From NCBI GenBank assembly GCA_022825855.1, contig JAJDWB010000019.1, positions 407,141 to 471,140 on the forward strand: a DNA stretch of 64,000 bases, in the 5' to 3' direction. Positions within the stretch are counted from its first letter, which is position 1; every line of letters starts with the position of its first letter. This DNA comes from Dehalococcoidia bacterium. Its GTDB lineage: Bacteria; Chloroflexota; Dehalococcoidia; Bin125. The translations under genes were made by a program, and so were the position numbers. Shown in pieces: positions 62,333-64,000 of the stretch. Under the pieces are notes generated by a model, which was not told the DNA's origin, did not search any database, and was given only the letters and a program-made list of their open reading frames with translations.

Positions 62333-63037
62333 CTAGTCGGCAACGGCGACGCCGCTGATGACGAATTTGCGCGGGCGCGAGGGAATGGCGAACTCCTCGC
62401 CGGTGGCCATGTCGACGGCGCAGAAGTTGCCCAGTTTGAGCTCGCGGACGAGGTCTTGCCAGGTCTCGATCGAGTCGGTTTCGAACCAGGTGGCGACCTT
62501 GCCGATGTCGTGCACGGCGTGGGAATCGGTGCCGGCGGTACCGTTCATGCCGGTCTTGGCGGCGAGGTCGGCGGAAAAACGATTCTCTCGCTCCTTGCCG
62601 CGGCCGTTGAGGATCTCCAGCGCGACCACGTGTTCCATGGCGGGGCTGTTGACCGCCTTCTCGACGGCCAGGTCCCATTCTTCCTGGTCGTCCTTCCAGG
62701 CGATCTGACGGCGGTAGGGGTGGGCAAGGACGAGCGCGCCACCGCGCGGGTAGACATGCTCGGCGAGGCGGTCCACGCGGTGCATGCCGAAGACGTACTT
62801 TTCCATGCCCCAGGCGAGGATGTGGCCCGGGTCGGTCGAGACTTCACAGCCGGGGATGACCGTGATGCCGATTTCCTCGGCGATCTGCTGGGCTTCCTCC
62901 TCGGGCCAGAGCGCGTCGTGCTCGGTGAGGCAAAACGCATCGAGGCCGGCGTCCTTGGCCCGCTGGGCGAGGTCCCTGGGGTCGAGCACGGAGTCGTGCG
63001 AACGCGGCCACGTGTGGTTGTGCAGATCGATCAGCAT
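62333..63037 (-). CDS. PHP-domain metal-dependent phosphoesterase
   Basis: A 234-aa PHP protein with all metal motifs: DLHNHTWPRSHDS, LTEHDALWPEEE, IPGCEVS, LAHPYR and GTDSHAVHD. Members act as phosphoesterases or nucleases on unknown substrates. GAGG lies 7 bases before ATG 63037. The stop is followed by the heptamer run TAGTCGC-TAGTCGC-TAGTCGG at about 62319-62340. Confidence 0.88.
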   Translation of the reverse strand: MLIDLHNHTWPRSHDSVLDPRDLAQRAKDAGLDAFCLTEHDALWPEEEAQQIAEEIGITVIPGCEVSTDPGHILAWGMEKYVFGMHRVDRLAEHVYPRGGALVLAHPYRRQIAWKDDQEEWDLAVEKAVNSPAMEHVVALEILNGRGKERENRFSADLAAKTGMNGTAGTDSHAVHDIGKVATWFETDSIETWQDLVRELKLGNFCAVDMATGEEFAIPSRPRKFVISGVAVAD

Positions 63038-63168
63038 ATGGACACCTCATGGGTGAGTGGAATGGGCGATTGACATGCTATCACCTCCCTGTCCGGGCGC
63101 GGCCGGACCGCGCCCCGATTGGGTTGGGGAGTCGGTGCGCGCGGGTGCTCAGAAAAAAGGTGGGAGGG

Positions 63169-63242
63169 CCCTCACCCTAACCCTCTCCCTCGGGGAGAGG
63201 GGACCGGAAGGCTCTCGCCCTCTCCGTCGAGGAGAGGGGCGT
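63169..63242. repeat. Interspersed CCCTCACCCTAACCCTCTCCC repeat pair
   Basis: Tandem, partly self-complementary units CCCTCACCCTAACCCTCTCC...GGGGAGAGGGG and TCTCGCCCTCTCCG...AGGAGAGGGGCG. Related units appear at 63709-63722, 63833-63860, 61689-61737 and 48181-48216, so this is a dispersed intergenic repeat family. Confidence 0.6.
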
Positions 63243-63247
63243 GGGAA

Positions 63248-63607
63248 TTAGGGAGGTTCGTCTTCGTCCGGGTTGGAGGGGTCGTCTTCTTCTTCGCTGG
63301 ACTCGGACTTGGCTTTGGCTGCGGCTTCGGCGTCTTCCTTGGCCATGTAGGCGTCGAGTTCTTCGTCGGTCATGAGAACGACGTCGGAGGGCCGGATGGA
63401 GGGGTCGAGGACCCGGGGCGGCGGTTCGGGCGGGGGCGCGGCGAAGTAGGCGTCGCGCTTGGGCCTGGGGAAGAGGTCGAGCAGCTTGGAGAGTGAGTCG
63501 AGGGCTCGGACCTGGACGTAGCCGCGTTCGTTGGGGTCGTTGGCGATCTGCCAGTAGCGCTGCTGGATGGCCTGGGGCGTGGGTTGGGCGATGGCGTCGA
63601 ATGACAT
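63248..63607 (-). CDS. Small acidic protein under a LexA-like promoter
   Basis: A 119-aa protein. The N-terminal part is helical (IQQRYWQIANDPNERGYVQVRALDSLSKLLDLF), resembling the start of small-terminase-type or other DNA-binding helical domains. A Pro-rich middle and an extremely acidic tail (SEEEDDPSNPDEDEPP) follow. GGGAG lies about 9 bases before ATG 63607. One GAAC-N4-GTTC box overlaps the ribosome-site region and a second lies just upstream of TACAAT, which suggests tight repression. No firm family. Confidence 0.6.
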   Translation of the reverse strand: MSFDAIAQPTPQAIQQRYWQIANDPNERGYVQVRALDSLSKLLDLFPRPKRDAYFAAPPPEPPPRVLDPSIRPSDVVLMTDEELDAYMAKEDAEAAAKAKSESSEEEDDPSNPDEDEPP

Positions 63608-63611
63608 GGTG

Positions 63612-63663
63612 CGAACTCCCGTTCTTGTGTGTTAGACAATCGATTGTATGTGAACGGGGGTTC
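63612..63663 (-). promoter_or_regulatory. Promoter with two GAAC-N4-GTTC (LexA-like) operators
   Basis: The boxes GAACTCCCGTTC (63613-63624) and GAACGGGGGTTC (63652-63663) flank a -10-like TACAAT (minus strand, 63648-63643), with exactly 3 bases between the outer box and the -10. The same arrangement with one box occurs at 28645-28666. The inner box would overlap the ribosome site of the downstream gene. Confidence 0.55.
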
Positions 63664-64000
63664 TATGTGGGTTGTAGGTGTGTGTCTGTGGATACTTGCG
63701 GGGTCCGGAGGGCCCTCACCCCCGCCCCCTGTTCAAGCCAGGGGCGGGCTTCGTGTCAAGCACGGGGCAGGCTTCGCGGGGCCCCCGCCTGCGCGGGGCA
63801 GGCTCCGAATGAATCGAGGACGGGATACCGGAGGGCCCTCACCCTAACCCTCTCCCTCAGGAGACCTGCGCGTAAGTGTGGTTTGGTGGGCGGCGCGGGT
63901 GTGGGGCGCGACGACGCGACTTGCCGGTCCGGCGGTTGGGTGAGCGGATGGGGTGTCGCGGCGGCGGCGGCGGCCGGGCGGCGCGACGGGCGGGCGGCTC
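63664..64000. repeat. Repeat-rich right end with no convincing gene
   Basis: Contains dispersed repeats (GGAGGGCCCTCACCC at 63708-63722 and 63832-63846; a GCCCCCGCCTGCGCGGGGC hairpin near 63780-63798) and a final G/C-homopolymer-like stretch from about 63885 with many GGC units. Short frames here are made of repeat sequence and are not supported as genes. Confidence 0.5.

Noticed and set aside
63629..63847. A 72-codon plus-strand gene at the right end
   Set aside because: It consists largely of dispersed repeat sequence and low-complexity Pro/Arg/Gly residues and starts inside the small gene's promoter region.

Overview
The window is a high-GC bacterial chromosome segment packed with short, often overlapping operons. 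The best fit from gene content is a heterotrophic Chloroflexota (SAR202/Dehalococcoidia-like or a related deep lineage). Pointers are a succinate dehydrogenase with a CCG-domain subunit instead of a cytochrome anchor, many flavin-dependent luciferase-like oxidoreductases, CaiB/BaiF CoA transferases, PhyH oxygenases and MaoC proteins, and an EngA/PlsY/GpsA/CdaA housekeeping operon. This placement is inference; there is no rRNA or other firm phylogenetic marker here.

Layout. 1-3951 (+): end of an unknown gene, then sdhA, sdhB and a CCG-domain subunit. 4179-8589 (-): a peptide/nickel-type ABC transporter (lipoprotein binding protein and two permeases, no ATPases), with a tiny secreted Cys-rich protein gene inside the operon. 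8707-17424: YbaK-like deacylase, ketopantoate-reductase-like protein, an orphan periplasmic-binding-type protein, a penicillin-acylase-family hydrolase, an EctB-like aminotransferase and a copper amine oxidase. 17516-19473: a visibly lower-GC patch with an HNH endonuclease and two unknown genes. 19531-22181: two tandem paralogues of the orphan binding protein. 22358-28291: thiolase, amidohydrolase, 14-TM drug/MFS exporter, class III aminotransferase. 28292-28757: an AT-richer interval with a 37-codon ORF behind a LexA-like operator/promoter. 28758-34153 (+): a catabolic cluster (flavin monooxygenase/acyl-CoA dehydrogenase fold, fused double CoA transferase, carboxymuconolactone-decarboxylase-like protein, PhyH dioxygenase). 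34150-37569: EamA exporter, Asp-box propeller plus MoaD-like protein, VOC protein, RidA.

37733-40643 (+) is the most interesting part. A luciferase-like oxidoreductase, a SelW/Rdx-like protein, a UGSC-type selenoprotein with an in-frame TGA at 39328-39330 followed by a SECIS-like hairpin, and a translationally coupled partner of unknown function form one apparent operon. A conventional gene caller would truncate the selenoprotein at 95 aa and leave its C-terminal half unannotated.

40654-49315: nucleoside hydrolase, a second luciferase-like protein, PNPOx-like protein, PD40 propeller, Nudix, serS, methyltransferase, tRNA-Ser(UGA), zinc alcohol dehydrogenase. 49407-53480: tRNA-Leu(UAA), comEC (frameshifted near its 3' end), comEA, argF. 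53563-61003 (+): cdaA-cdaR-der-plsY-gpsA-HEAT-Nudix-GNAT, most genes overlapping, a cell envelope/c-di-AMP housekeeping operon. 61167-63607 (-): two MaoC-family proteins, a PHP phosphoesterase and a small acidic protein gene with two GAAC-N4-GTTC operators. The right end (63608-64000) is repeat-rich and holds no convincing gene. Two MITE-like 97-bp repeats (37581-37677, 42503-42599) and several strong GC hairpins lie between genes.
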